A stretch of 64,000 bases of DNA. Source: Legionella jordanis (GTDB taxonomy: Bacteria; Pseudomonadota; Gammaproteobacteria; Legionellales; Legionellaceae). The stretch lies in contig NZ_LR134383.1 in the NCBI RefSeq assembly GCF_900637635.1, forward strand, positions 1,891,501-1,955,500. Direction: 5' to 3'. Below, piece after piece: positions 1-9,517 of the stretch (within the stretch, counting starts at the first letter, position 1; each line of letters begins with the position of its first letter). The translations under genes were made by a program, and so were the position numbers. Under the pieces are notes generated by a model. That model searched no databases. It was not told where the DNA came from and saw nothing but the letters and a program-made list of their open reading frames with translations.

Positions 1-1
1 T

Positions 2-769
2 TATGGTGGCGGGCCTGTAAGTTACCTATGCAGTGTGATAGGTTATAAAGCTGTAGTACAAATTTTTGCCTTTTTTGGGCTTGGATTGGCTTTACTTACT
101 TATTTAATTGTTCCGGATATTGAAAAAACCAGTCGCCAAACCACAATCCTGGCTGATGTGAAACAAGTCATTGGCAATCGTAAAATTATGGCACTGTGTT
201 TTTTAGCGGGATTAATGGTAGGTCCACTTGAGGGATTTGCTGATGTATGGGGTTCAGCATTTATTAGGGAAGTCTATGGTTTTGATAAAAATCTAGCCAG
301 CTATTTACCTTCAATGATTTTCATAGGCATGTGTTTTGGAGCCCCCGTTTTAAGCTATATCGCAGAGAAAACACAAAATTATTTAGCCGTGATTATGGGC
401 GCAGGTTTATTCATGATGTTAGTTTTTCTCGCATTAATTTCACATCACTTAACCAGTGCCACGATGACTCTGGGCTTTGTTTTAGTAGGCATTTGTTCTG
501 CCTATCAAATTCTGGCTATTTATAAAGCTTCCACCTATGTTCCTGAGCATGTGGCTGGAATCACGACTGCCGTAGCCAATATGATCATCATGAGCTTTGG
601 TTACGGTTTCCACAGCACCATTGGTTTGCTCATCAATCATTTTGGGGGGATAAAGGTAACAGAAGCGTTTACTTACGGATTAGCTGTGATTCCTGTCAGC
701 TTGGGATTAGCAGTGTTTGGCTTTTCTGCCTTGTTCTATCAGGAACGTTTAAAACCTATAGCAAACTAG
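2..769 (+). CDS. MFS transporter, C-terminal part (5' end outside window)
   Basis: The reading frame is open to the first base of the window, so the gene is cut by the window edge; the GTG at 35 is probably internal. The visible 255 or so residues contain about seven hydrophobic segments separated by short loops, as in the C-terminal half of a major facilitator superfamily permease. A charged loop (IEKTSRQ) fits the cytoplasmic linker between the two six-helix bundles. The protein would be an inner-membrane transporter; its substrate cannot be read from the sequence. The gene converges on the downstream GTPase gene and shares a hairpin terminator with it. Confidence 0.75.
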   Translation, partial: YGGGPVSYLCSVIGYKAVVQIFAFFGLGLALLTYLIVPDIEKTSRQTTILADVKQVIGNRKIMALCFLAGLMVGPLEGFADVWGSAFIREVYGFDKNLASYLPSMIFIGMCFGAPVLSYIAEKTQNYLAVIMGAGLFMMLVFLALISHHLTSATMTLGFVLVGICSAYQILAIYKASTYVPEHVAGITTAVANMIIMSFGYGFHSTIGLLINHFGGIKVTEAFTYGLAVIPVSLGLAVFGFSALFYQERLKPIAN

Positions 770-778
770 TTAAATCAT

Positions 779-809
779 GCGACAGTTTGTAACTCATTCA
801 AACTGTCGC
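779..809. terminator. bidirectional hairpin terminator
   Basis: A perfect 11-bp inverted repeat, GCGACAGTTTG and CAAACTGTCGC, encloses a 9-nt loop between two convergent genes. It overlaps the stop codon of the minus-strand gene. No strong T-run follows. Confidence 0.6.
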
Positions 810-1847
810 GGTGATAATTGCAGCCTTAAGCTCCTCTGCAAAGTAATCCGCACGGGTTTTTTCCTGTTTATTAAAAAAACGAAATGCTTGCAAGCCACTA
901 ACCAGGCCCAAAGAACAACTAAAGCTAACTGCAGCCATTGCAGCTGATTTTCCTGCTAAAAAACCACTCAGAAATGCCCCTGGTCCACTCCAGGCTCCAG
1001 CTAAAAACCCAATGGAAAATCCAATAAAACCCATAATTAATGTCATGGCAATCACGAGACATAAGCCTAAAATGGCGTTTCGAATTGCGCTCTGTTTTAC
1101 TTGCAAAACCGAGTTGGATTGCAGCTGAAATTCTTGTAAAGCGTTTAGTGCTTCCTCTAAAGATTCATTCTGGCTAAGGTTAATTTCCAATTTATCGAGT
1201 TGAGACCGAATGAATTCAGCCTGTTCGTTAGGCAAAGAATACAAAGACAATTTAAAATCCTGCAACATTGAATACCAAATTGGAAGCATTGATTTTTTCA
1301 CAGCAATTTCATGGACCACTGTCATTAAGCAACGGTACAATTCATCAATTCCCTCCAGAAATTGAGCTGAAGTAATAATGCATTCACGAGGTTCAATTAT
1401 GTCTTTTATACAATTTTTAATTTCTTCAAGATTACTATGGATGGTTGTTTTGCTGTAAAGATCAGCTTTCGTGCCAACTAAAATCAGTTCTGCCCAAGGA
1501 TTGGCATGTTTTTTCCATTCAGCAATGTCACTACGCAGCCGCTCAAGATCGAAATGGAAGCTCGCTAAGTTAATGCAATAAACCGCTAGATCCGATTTGT
1601 TGAAGTGAATAAAGCGATGAGGGCGAAATAAATTTGCACCGCCTAAATCCAAAATTGGAAGGCCTCTTTCGTCCTGCATGATGATTTTAACATTGAAGCC
1701 CATGGTTTGAGTTGAGTTTACATGAAAATCTCCGCCAGTAAGACGATTTAACAGCTGCGTTTTTCCTGCTCCTGTATCACCGAAGAACAGCACTTTTGTT
1801 TCAGGCATAGGTAAGATTGCAAAGAAAAATGCCATTGTATGATACAT
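798..1847 (-). CDS. Ras/Arf-like small GTPase with C-terminal membrane hairpin
   Basis: A GTP-binding protein of the small-GTPase superfamily. Counting from the alternative start at 1808 (MPETK), the P-loop GDTGAGKT lies at residues 10-17. The G3-like DLGG resembles Arf DxxG, the G4 is GTKAD and the G5-like is TSA. After the ~165-residue G domain come a helical stretch and two or three hydrophobic, Gly/Ala-rich segments, then a charged tail, suggesting membrane anchoring. Neither the 1847 nor the 1808 start has a clear Shine-Dalgarno site. Eukaryotic-like GTPases of this kind are known among Legionella proteins, so a secreted effector is possible; a bacterial MglA/Roc-like GTPase is the alternative. 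Confidence 0.7.
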   Translation of the reverse strand: MYHTMAFFFAILPMPETKVLFFGDTGAGKTQLLNRLTGGDFHVNSTQTMGFNVKIIMQDERGLPILDLGGANLFRPHRFIHFNKSDLAVYCINLASFHFDLERLRSDIAEWKKHANPWAELILVGTKADLYSKTTIHSNLEEIKNCIKDIIEPRECIITSAQFLEGIDELYRCLMTVVHEIAVKKSMLPIWYSMLQDFKLSLYSLPNEQAEFIRSQLDKLEINLSQNESLEEALNALQEFQLQSNSVLQVKQSAIRNAILGLCLVIAMTLIMGFIGFSIGFLAGAWSGPGAFLSGFLAGKSAAMAAVSFSCSLGLVSGLQAFRFFNKQEKTRADYFAEELKAAIITATV

Positions 1848-1934
1848 ATCTTAACAAAATATTAACAATTGCTCATCGCCATTTTAAATGGAGCCTGGTT
1901 AGTTTAAGATGGAGATTTAATAGGCTTTAACCTC

Positions 1935-2360
1935 ATGAACACAATTTTTCACTTAGCCTTTCCAGTACATGATTTTCAGCTCGCAAAAGAGTTTTATCAT
2001 AAGAAATTGGGATTCAATTTAGGGCGCGAATCTCAGCATGCCTTAATTTTAAATTGCGGTTCTAACCAAATAGTTGCCCACAAAGTGGAAGCCCCCTTGC
2101 AACCCCAACAAGGAATTTACCCAAGACATTTTGGATTGATCTTTCTTGAAAAGGACGAATTTGAACGTTTTATAGATTTGATTAATAGACAAAAAATACC
2201 TTTTGAAGTTCCACCAAAAATTCGCTTCCCAGGTAAAACTATTGAACACCAGAGTTTCTTTTTAAAAGACCCAAGCAATAACTTACTGGAATTTAAACAT
2301 TACACCAACCCCTCCGCCATTTTTGGTGAAACAGACTTTAAACAAGTAGGTGAAACCTAA
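1935..2360 (+). CDS. VOC-family (glyoxalase/dioxygenase-fold) protein
   Basis: A 141-residue protein with the vicinal oxygen chelate pattern. It opens with FHLAFPVHD and then EFYHKKLGFNLGRES, the helix that follows the first strand. It closes with FFLKDPSNNLLEFKHY, the usual metal-site Glu strand. Family members are metal-dependent lyases, isomerases or dioxygenases of the cytoplasm. The substrate is not evident. The gene is divergent from the GTPase gene and lies just before the phasin-like gene. Confidence 0.75.
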   Translation: MNTIFHLAFPVHDFQLAKEFYHKKLGFNLGRESQHALILNCGSNQIVAHKVEAPLQPQQGIYPRHFGLIFLEKDEFERFIDLINRQKIPFEVPPKIRFPGKTIEHQSFFLKDPSNNLLEFKHYTNPSAIFGETDFKQVGET

Positions 2361-2439
2361 TCCAGTCTTATTCTCAGTTGACAATTCCCGCAATCAAAAC
2401 TAAGCTTTTATTGTGCAGTGCAACATGGGAGAATCAACT

Positions 2440-2727
2440 ATGCAAAGAGATTACTTAGAGGGCCTAAAAGACAGTTTTAACCAACTGCAAAAGCCTCTGC
2501 AAGAATTGGTTGAGTTAAATGTAAAGACATTTCAAAACCTTTCCTACATTAAACCTGAAGATTTATCGCAATTAAAAAATCCAGAAGATCTTTTGGAAAA
2601 AAATGTGAATATTTTTATTCAAAATAGTCATAGAAGTTTAGATTATTTGCAGCAGGCTTTTCATATTTTTGAAAAACATTTATTGTCATTTGCTCACGAG
2701 ATAAAAAAGACGGAACAAAGACATTAA
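2440..2727 (+). CDS. phasin-like small helical protein
   Basis: A 95-residue, entirely helical, amphipathic protein with pattern FNQLQKPLQELVELNVKTFQN, typical of phasins and phasin-like proteins that coat polyhydroxyalkanoate granules. The ATG at 2440 is preferred because GGGAGA ends 8 nt upstream; GTG 2413 and ATG 2425 lie in the same frame without such a site. No PHA synthase gene is adjacent, so granule association rests only on resemblance. Confidence 0.6.
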   Translation: MQRDYLEGLKDSFNQLQKPLQELVELNVKTFQNLSYIKPEDLSQLKNPEDLLEKNVNIFIQNSHRSLDYLQQAFHIFEKHLLSFAHEIKKTEQRH

Positions 2728-3078
2728 TGTATTACTTGGATGCAAAAAAAGCTTGGCCGTAGAGAAATCTTAAGACCAAAAATAAATGGTCTTAAGATTT
2801 CCTGATTTAATTCGATCGTGGAAAAATACCGCTGTATAATCCCATCTCCAATGCACACAAAGTCACTTATTCTCCCACATCTTATGAAGTGAATACTAAA
2901 TTAAAACCCTGACTTCTATCTTCCTTGCCGAAGCTAATGCAAAAAAATTATAAATTCATTACCAAGCAGATGCGACTCCAATCAGGATTACCCAATTAAA
3001 ATTAATTTTTACGATTAGCAATATTTTTAAACCACTTGTCTATACTTTAATCTAATTTTTACAAATTAGTCATGCCTT
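2728..3078. other. intergenic region with terminator
   Basis: A non-coding stretch of about 350 bases. It holds the hairpin at 2765-2800. The rest is AT-rich with no further convincing gene, tRNA or repeat; it probably includes the promoter of the lipid operon. Confidence 0.5.
2765..2800. terminator. strong hairpin terminator
   Basis: A perfect 14-bp inverted repeat, AAATCTTAAGACCA and TGGTCTTAAGATTT, with an 8-nt A-rich loop. It lies 38 bp after the phasin-like stop codon. The stem ends in a short T-run on both strands. Confidence 0.75.
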
Positions 3079-3834
3079 ATGTTTGTTATCAATCTTCCTG
3101 AGCAAGGGTTTGATCCGAGTGAAGCAGCAATTCCATGGTATGCCTTATCCAAGTCTGGATTCAAAGTATTTTTTGCTACACCAGATAAACAGGTTTCAAG
3201 TGCTGATAACCGTATGGTAACGCAAGGACTGGGTCTGTTATCGCCATTTCTTATGACCTCAAAATCCGCCTTGAATTTATATCAACAGATGATCAAAACA
3301 CCCGAATTTAAAAGGCCTTTTGCCTATAAAGACATTAATACAGAAGCAATTGACGGCATGATTTTTCCTGGAGGCCATGGTGAAGGGATTAAATCAATGT
3401 TGGAATCACCAATACTTCATCAAAAAATAGTCGAATGTTTTGACCAAAATAAAATTATTGCTGCACTCTGCACAGGTGTATTAACTGTAGCACGAAGCAT
3501 CGATCCTAAAACTCAAAAGTCAGTCTTATTTAATAAAAAAACTACAGCTGTTACTCGATGGATGGAGTTGTCAGGGTGGTACCTTACACGTCGGTATTTT
3601 AACGACTATTTTCGTGTTTATCCTACTACGGCCCAGGATGAAATAGAAAATTTATTGCGCAATAAAAGTCAATTTTATACGGGTGGAACCAAAGTCTTTC
3701 CGATGAAATACACGGAATATTTTTTATATAACCAATTTACAGTTTTAGATGGTAATTATTTATCAGGTCGGTGGCCTGGTGATTGTTGTCGTTTTGCGCA
3801 GAATTTAATAAGACTTGCTAAAAATCAGGGGTAA
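3079..3834 (+). CDS. DJ-1/PfpI (class I glutamine amidotransferase-like) family protein
   Basis: A 251-residue protein of the DJ-1/PfpI superfamily. The nucleophile-elbow cysteine is in AALCTGVL, and the upstream MIFPGGHGEG is the usual glycine-rich turn after the central strand. Members include glyoxalases, chaperones and hydratases; the reaction here is unknown. It is the first gene of a tightly packed operon (2 bp before the flavoenzyme gene) that ends in the sphingoid-synthase-like fusion, so it may act on an intermediate of that lipid pathway, which is inference. Confidence 0.75.
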   Translation: MFVINLPEQGFDPSEAAIPWYALSKSGFKVFFATPDKQVSSADNRMVTQGLGLLSPFLMTSKSALNLYQQMIKTPEFKRPFAYKDINTEAIDGMIFPGGHGEGIKSMLESPILHQKIVECFDQNKIIAALCTGVLTVARSIDPKTQKSVLFNKKTTAVTRWMELSGWYLTRRYFNDYFRVYPTTAQDEIENLLRNKSQFYTGGTKVFPMKYTEYFLYNQFTVLDGNYLSGRWPGDCCRFAQNLIRLAKNQG

Positions 3835-3836
3835 TT

Positions 3837-5141
3837 ATGAACCAAGCTAAGGCAATAAAGAATTGGGGGAAAACTTTTGAGTACACACCGCGCGAATTAT
3901 ATTACCCCTCCTCACTAGAAGAGCTTACAGGCGTATTACAAACCTGTTATAGAGCAGAAAAATCAATTAGGCCTTTAGGCTCACGTTACTCCTACACCCC
4001 TTTAATTTTTAGTAATGAAGTGGCGCTTTCCCTGGATTCATTTAGTGGCATAGAAGAAGTTAACTACGATGAAATGACCGTAGTTGTACGGGGCGGCACT
4101 AAAATTGCCGACCTGGAGCGGGAACTATTCGCTAGAGGTCTTTCCTTGATTAATTTGGGCGATATTAATCAACAAACCATCGCAGGTTTAATTGCAACTG
4201 GCTCGCATGGTACAGGTTTATCTTTTGGCATTGCCTCCACTCAAATCGTTTGGATGCAAATTGTTACTGCAGATGGCGAAATCATAGAATGTTCTGAAAC
4301 TGAAAACCATGAAATTTTTAAAGCGGCCCAGGTTTCATTGGGTTGTTTAGGTGTTATCAGTAAAGTAAAAATGAAAGTACTTCCAAAGTACTATATGCAT
4401 CAAGAAAGAAATACAGTTGAATTCGATGAAGCTCTGGATAATTTATTGGATTCTTTTCTAAACAACCGCAATTATGAGTTTTTTTGGTTTCCTTATACGG
4501 AGTATGTATTTGAAAAAAAACATAATATATCTTCAACGGTAAAATCCACTAAGAAATTTAAAAAAATTATTAACGATTATGTCCTCGAAAATGGAGCATT
4601 ATGGTTATTGTGTGAAATGTCACGAAACACTCCTAAATTCTATAGAAAGCATATTAATTTTATATTAAAGAAACTAAATTCTAATTTGTGTGGGACTATA
4701 CCAAGCACAGAATGCTATGCAACCAAACGGTTAGTTAATCATCGCGAAATAGAGTATTCCATTCCTATCGATCAAGCGACTCAAGTTTTAATCAACATTA
4801 GAGACCTCCTAAATCATCATGACCAACAACTTTCTTTTCCCATTGAGGTACGAAGCGTTGCTGCAGATAACATTTATCTAAGTCCTAATTATGGTCGAAG
4901 CACTGTTTGGATTGCCGTACATTCATACACTAAAGATGAATATGAAGAAGTCTTTAGAGATGTCGAAAAAATCTTCCTAAACCATCAAGGGAAGCCTCAC
5001 TGGGGCAAATTGCATTGGTTGAAACATGAACAAATCAATAAATTATATCCTAAGTTACCGCGGTTTAATTTTATACGTAAGCAATTAGACCCGAACGGTA
5101 GGCTAATGAATTCATATCTAAGGGGTTTACTTGGAGAATAG
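3837..5141 (+). CDS. FAD-linked oxidase, aldonolactone-oxidase (ALO) type
   Basis: A 434-residue flavoprotein of the vanillyl-alcohol-oxidase fold. The FAD-binding N-terminal half has PLGSRYSYTPL, GGTKIADLE and the signature IAGLIATGSHGTG. The C-terminal half, with HWGKLHW near the end, fits the sugar-1,4-lactone oxidase family that includes L-gulonolactone and D-arabinonolactone oxidases. It starts 2 bp after the DJ-1-like gene. In this context it could oxidise a lipid or polyol intermediate; a role in ascorbate-like metabolism is the family-based alternative. Confidence 0.8.
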   Translation: MNQAKAIKNWGKTFEYTPRELYYPSSLEELTGVLQTCYRAEKSIRPLGSRYSYTPLIFSNEVALSLDSFSGIEEVNYDEMTVVVRGGTKIADLERELFARGLSLINLGDINQQTIAGLIATGSHGTGLSFGIASTQIVWMQIVTADGEIIECSETENHEIFKAAQVSLGCLGVISKVKMKVLPKYYMHQERNTVEFDEALDNLLDSFLNNRNYEFFWFPYTEYVFEKKHNISSTVKSTKKFKKIINDYVLENGALWLLCEMSRNTPKFYRKHINFILKKLNSNLCGTIPSTECYATKRLVNHREIEYSIPIDQATQVLINIRDLLNHHDQQLSFPIEVRSVAADNIYLSPNYGRSTVWIAVHSYTKDEYEEVFRDVEKIFLNHQGKPHWGKLHWLKHEQINKLYPKLPRFNFIRKQLDPNGRLMNSYLRGLLGE

Positions 5142-5155
5142 GAAGGTTAGTCAAT

Positions 5156-5971
5156 ATGAATAATAAAAGTAAAAAACATGTCATCATTACGGGTGGATCA
5201 AGTGGAATTGGTAAAGCTTTAGCTTGCTATCTCGCCCAGCAGGGACACAACATTTCCATTATTGCTCAAGATCAAAATAAATTAACTGCTGCTGTGAAGG
5301 ATATTGAAAATTTTAGCCAGAACAGCAGTCAAGTACTGGCACTAAGTGCTGATGTTGCTAAAGAATTCCAGGTTCGAAAAGCAATTGAAAATGCAGTAAA
5401 AATCCATGGTATGCCAGACATATTAATTACTTCAGCCGGTTTTTCTTATCCTGATTATTTTGACAATTTAAACATTGATATCTTTGAAAAAACCATGGCC
5501 ATTAATTATCTAGGAAGCTTATATGCAATTAAGGCCGTTTTCCCTTATATGAAGAAGGAAAAATCTGGCCATATCGTCTTAATTTCTTCAGGTGCTGGTC
5601 TTATGGGCCTTTTTGGTTACAGTGCCTACAGTCCGTCAAAATTTGCGATACGAGGTCTTGCTGAATCCTTAAGGCCCGAGTTTAAGCGCCTGGGAATTAA
5701 TATATCGATTGCTTACCCACCAGATACCGATACCCCGCAATTGGCCCAAGAAAATCTAACAAAGCCAGAAGAGACTAAGAAAATTGTGGGCCCTATGAAA
5801 TTAAGGACTGCAGATGAAGTCGCCAAATGCATTATTAAAGGAATTAATAAAAATAAATTTCACATTTCCCCAGGGGTAGCGACCTATTTAATAAGACTTT
5901 CCCATAGTTTTTTATTTAGCCCACTTAATTATTATTTCGACAAGATCATCCAACATCATAATGCAGATTAA
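5156..5971 (+). CDS. short-chain dehydrogenase resembling 3-ketodihydrosphingosine reductase
   Basis: A 271-residue SDR with the NAD(P)-binding TGGSSGIG at residues 13-20, an NAG-type motif as TSAG, a catalytic Ser in LISSGAG, and catalytic Tyr/Lys in YSPSK. The run AYSPSKFAIRGLAESL is characteristic of eukaryotic-type 3-ketosphinganine reductases (KDSR), and the C-terminal hydrophobic segment fits membrane association. It lies 9 bp upstream of a serine-palmitoyltransferase-like fusion, which supports reduction of 3-ketosphinganine to sphinganine. The substrate assignment is inferred from family and neighbour. Confidence 0.75.
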   Translation: MNNKSKKHVIITGGSSGIGKALACYLAQQGHNISIIAQDQNKLTAAVKDIENFSQNSSQVLALSADVAKEFQVRKAIENAVKIHGMPDILITSAGFSYPDYFDNLNIDIFEKTMAINYLGSLYAIKAVFPYMKKEKSGHIVLISSGAGLMGLFGYSAYSPSKFAIRGLAESLRPEFKRLGINISIAYPPDTDTPQLAQENLTKPEETKKIVGPMKLRTADEVAKCIIKGINKNKFHISPGVATYLIRLSHSFLFSPLNYYFDKIIQHHNAD

Positions 5972-5980
5972 GGAATAATT

Positions 5981-8900
5981 ATGAGCAGTAGTTTTATTGA
6001 CAGCTTTTATAAAATTGCTTATCAACAACCAGAAAGGAATATTTTTACTTATTTAAATGAAGGACAGTCAGAAAGTACCATCAACTATGGATTGCTTGAT
6101 TATAAGGCACGGCAAATCGCCACTGCATTAAGTGCAATTAGCGCATCACCAGGTGAGACAGTATTAGTGATGTTCCCTCCAGGTTTAGATTTTATCTACA
6201 GTTTTCTAGGCTGTGCTTACGCACAAAAAATCATTGTTCCTGTTATGCCTCCAGCAAATGCTGAAGCTGCAAATAAATTAAAATTAATTATGGAGAATGC
6301 TAAACCGATTGCTTGTATAACCACAAAAAATATTTACGAACGTTTAAAAAATTTAAAGTTAATTGACTCTTTGGGGAAAAAACCCATTATAGGTTCTCTG
6401 GTTAATAAATTTAGTAATAATTTATTAAATAAATTTGAACCGCTTCTGACGACTGATTTATTTTCTATACAGTGGATTACAACGGATAACCTGCCCAATA
6501 ACTCCATCGTCAATTATTTTGAATTGCCTGATATCAATCCTCAAACGCCTTTATTTTTGCAATACACTTCAGGTTCAACAGGAAATCCGAAGGGTGTTAT
6601 AGTTAGCCATAAAAGTGTATTGCATAATATTCAAGCTATAAAATACAGTCTGGATATACGGGAACAAGATATTTTATATAGTTGGTTGCCTCAATACCAT
6701 GACATGGGACTGATTGGTTGTATTTTAACCCCTTTATATACAGGCCTATACACCATTATAGAGTCCCCTTTTAGATTCTTAACCAATCCCATAAGCTGGC
6801 TACAAGGTATTACCAAGTATGGCTGCACAATTAGTGCTGCCCCTAATTTTGCCTATGAGCTATGTGCTAATAAAATCACCGAAGAAGAGAAAAAATCACT
6901 GGACTTAAGCTCCTGGCGTGTGGCAGTAAATTCAGCTGAGCCTATCAGGGCATCAACTCTAAACAAATTCTATGACCTGTTTAAAGAAGTTGGATTTAAA
7001 CAGGAAGCCTTTTATCCAAGCTATGGCTTAGCAGAAGCAACTTTGTTTGTTACATCCAAAAGCTTAAGTACGGCATTTCATTCCTTAATCCTAGATAAAT
7101 CTGCGCTACATGAAGGGCTAGTTAAGCTGGCACAACCAACTGATGAAAACGTTCAACATTTTATAAGCAGTGGCGATTTGGATTCTAACATTGAAAATCA
7201 TCGTATTTTGATTGTAGACCCACAAAGCAATACAGCTTTAGGCGAAAATGCGATAGGCGAAATTTGGGTTTCCAGCCCTAGCGTAAATCATGGTTATTGG
7301 AAACAAGAAGAAAGCCAAAGTATATTTCAAGCAAGGCTTGCTGTTGGAGAGGAAACTTACCTAAAGACAGGAGATTTGGGATTTATCAGGGAGGGACAGC
7401 TCTATGTAACAGGGCGGATTAAAGATTTAATTATTATCAGAGGAAAAAATTATTATCCGCAAGACATTGAACATACAGTAGAACAAGCTGACAAGGCTAT
7501 TCGTGCTGGCTGTATCAATGCGTTTGCGGTAGATATCAATAATGCTGAAGCATTAGTCATTTTGGCTGAAGTAAAAACGACTTTTAATTATCAGGAAGTT
7601 ACGAAAAAAATAATGGATGAGGTTCTCAAACATCACGGTATAAAACCTTCTGCTATCGGTTTATTAGCGCCCAAAGTCTTAAAAAAAACTACAAGCGGAA
7701 AAGTTAGAAGACAAGAAATGAGGAGACGTTACCTTGATGCAGATCTGCCCTTACTCTTCACCTGGAAACAAGATAAAGAGTTAGTTACTAGCCTTAATCA
7801 AAGTAATTTATCAAAACAGGAGGAGGTCGATGATTTATCCTTGGTGGTCCTTAATTTGATAAAAAATAATTTGAGCAATACAAGTCAGCAGGAAGTGTTA
7901 ACTACAAGTAGATTATCGGAGTTAGGCCTTGATTCATTACTCATTGCTGAGTTAATTAGCCGCTTAAAATCCCAATTACCTTCATCTGTTGAGTTATCCA
8001 TACAATACATTGTAGAAAATAACCTGACCATCGATGAGTTAATTAAATACATAAAAAATCAAAGTACTGAACCTGTTAATCTTGATACTCATAATCAGGC
8101 CCGTCCAAGCAAGGTTTATGCAGTAGAAGAGCAAAAACATTGGATGGATATAACAAATTTGCCCGATTATGAAAAACTTAAATGCTCCCAGGATCTTCTT
8201 GGTGAGCAAAATGTATCTAAGCTATATTTTAATGTTGTGAACGGTGTTTCCGATAATCTTTTGGATTTGAATGAGGAAAAATACATTAATTTTTCCGGAT
8301 ATAATTATTTAGGTTATGCAGGCGACAAACGGGTTATTTCAGAAACGAATGAGGCCATCAGTCTTTATGGCACCTCCGTTTCTGCAAGTCGTTTAATTTC
8401 AGGACAAAAACCAATCCATTGCGAACTGGAGGAAGAAATTGCGTCTTTTATTGGTACTGAAGATGCCGTTGCCTTTACTGCAGGCCATGCTACCAATGTC
8501 TCTGTCATTACTCATTTATTTAATGCCGAGGATGTTATTTTCCATGATAGCTTGATTCATAACAGTTCTTTACAAGGAGCTATTTTTTCTAAAGCAAAAC
8601 GAATTTCTTTCCCACACAATGACTTTAATGCATTAGAAATGATCATGAGAAATGAACGCCTTTACTATCGCCGTGCTTTAATTTTAATTGAAGGCGTCTA
8701 TAGCATGGATGGAGATATACCTGATGTACCTGAATTTATAAAAATAAAGAATCAATATAACGCTCATTTAATGATAGATGAAGCCCATTCCATTGGAACT
8801 ATTGGGAAAACAGGCGGCGGAATTAGAGAGTATTTTAACTTAGATGCGAATGAGGTCGAATTATGGATGGGCACTTTAAGCAAAGCTTTTGCAAGTTGCG

Positions 8901-9349
8901 GGGGATATATCGCTGGGAAATCTTCTTTGATTGATTACCTCAAATGCAGTTGTGGGGGATTCGTTTACTCTGCAGGAATGACCCCAGCAAATGCTGCGGC
9001 AGCGTTAGCAAGTATTCGGCTTTTAAAACAAGAACCATTTAGGGTGCAAAAATTACAGCAGTGCGCGTCAAATTTATTAACGCATTTAAAGCAACATGGG
9101 GTTAATACCGGTGATAGTTATAACACACCCATTATCCCTATTATTGTAGGAGATGAACAAAAAGCCATACAGTTATGTTTAAAATTACGAGAAAATAAAA
9201 TCTACACTATTCCAATTATTTATCCAGCAGTAGATAGAGGACAAGCTCGGATACGGTTGTTTGTTAATTACATGCATACTGAAGAGCAAATTGCTTTTAC
9301 TGCTGAAATGATTTGTGAAAATTTAAAGTCTGGGTCGCTGTTATCATAG
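5981..9349 (+). CDS. fatty acyl-AMP ligase - ACP - serine palmitoyltransferase-like fusion
   Basis: A 1122-residue three-domain enzyme. Residues 1-590 are an acyl-AMP ligase (YTSGSTGNPKG near residue 197; YPSYGLAEAT near 345). Residues 620-690 are an acyl carrier protein with the phosphopantetheine Ser in LGLDSLL, S652. Residues 725-1120 are a PLP-dependent alpha-oxoamine synthase, with DEAHSIGTIG near 931 and Lys968 in GTLSKAFA. A fatty acid would be adenylated, loaded on the carrier domain and condensed with an amino acid, probably serine, giving 3-ketosphinganine. The KDSR-like gene 9 bp upstream supports this. The amino-acid substrate is inferred; another alpha-oxoamine product is possible. 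Confidence 0.85.
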   Translation: MSSSFIDSFYKIAYQQPERNIFTYLNEGQSESTINYGLLDYKARQIATALSAISASPGETVLVMFPPGLDFIYSFLGCAYAQKIIVPVMPPANAEAANKLKLIMENAKPIACITTKNIYERLKNLKLIDSLGKKPIIGSLVNKFSNNLLNKFEPLLTTDLFSIQWITTDNLPNNSIVNYFELPDINPQTPLFLQYTSGSTGNPKGVIVSHKSVLHNIQAIKYSLDIREQDILYSWLPQYHDMGLIGCILTPLYTGLYTIIESPFRFLTNPISWLQGITKYGCTISAAPNFAYELCANKITEEEKKSLDLSSWRVAVNSAEPIRASTLNKFYDLFKEVGFKQEAFYPSYGLAEATLFVTSKSLSTAFHSLILDKSALHEGLVKLAQPTDENVQHFISSGDLDSNIENHRILIVDPQSNTALGENAIGEIWVSSPSVNHGYWKQEESQSIFQARLAVGEETYLKTGDLGFIREGQLYVTGRIKDLIIIRGKNYYPQDIEHTVEQADKAIRAGCINAFAVDINNAEALVILAEVKTTFNYQEVTKKIMDEVLKHHGIKPSAIGLLAPKVLKKTTSGKVRRQEMRRRYLDADLPLLFTWKQDKELVTSLNQSNLSKQEEVDDLSLVVLNLIKNNLSNTSQQEVLTTSRLSELGLDSLLIAELISRLKSQLPSSVELSIQYIVENNLTIDELIKYIKNQSTEPVNLDTHNQARPSKVYAVEEQKHWMDITNLPDYEKLKCSQDLLGEQNVSKLYFNVVNGVSDNLLDLNEEKYINFSGYNYLGYAGDKRVISETNEAISLYGTSVSASRLISGQKPIHCELEEEIASFIGTEDAVAFTAGHATNVSVITHLFNAEDVIFHDSLIHNSSLQGAIFSKAKRISFPHNDFNALEMIMRNERLYYRRALILIEGVYSMDGDIPDVPEFIKIKNQYNAHLMIDEAHSIGTIGKTGGGIREYFNLDANEVELWMGTLSKAFASCGGYIAGKSSLIDYLKCSCGGFVYSAGMTPANAAAALASIRLLKQEPFRVQKLQQCASNLLTHLKQHGVNTGDSYNTPIIPIIVGDEQKAIQLCLKLRENKIYTIPIIYPAVDRGQARIRLFVNYMHTEEQIAFTAEMICENLKSGSLLS

Positions 9350-9517
9350 GGTGGAATGCAACAGCATACTTGGCAATAGCTGCTGATTTAAATTGAAGAA
9401 GAATAATGAATGCCTTTTCCCTGGAGGATGGATTTGCAATTTTCAATTTAAAAAGCAGTCCATTGACTGAATGACAGCCTTTTTCAAGTTAAGATTGTCA
9501 GATATGCCTATCTCAAC

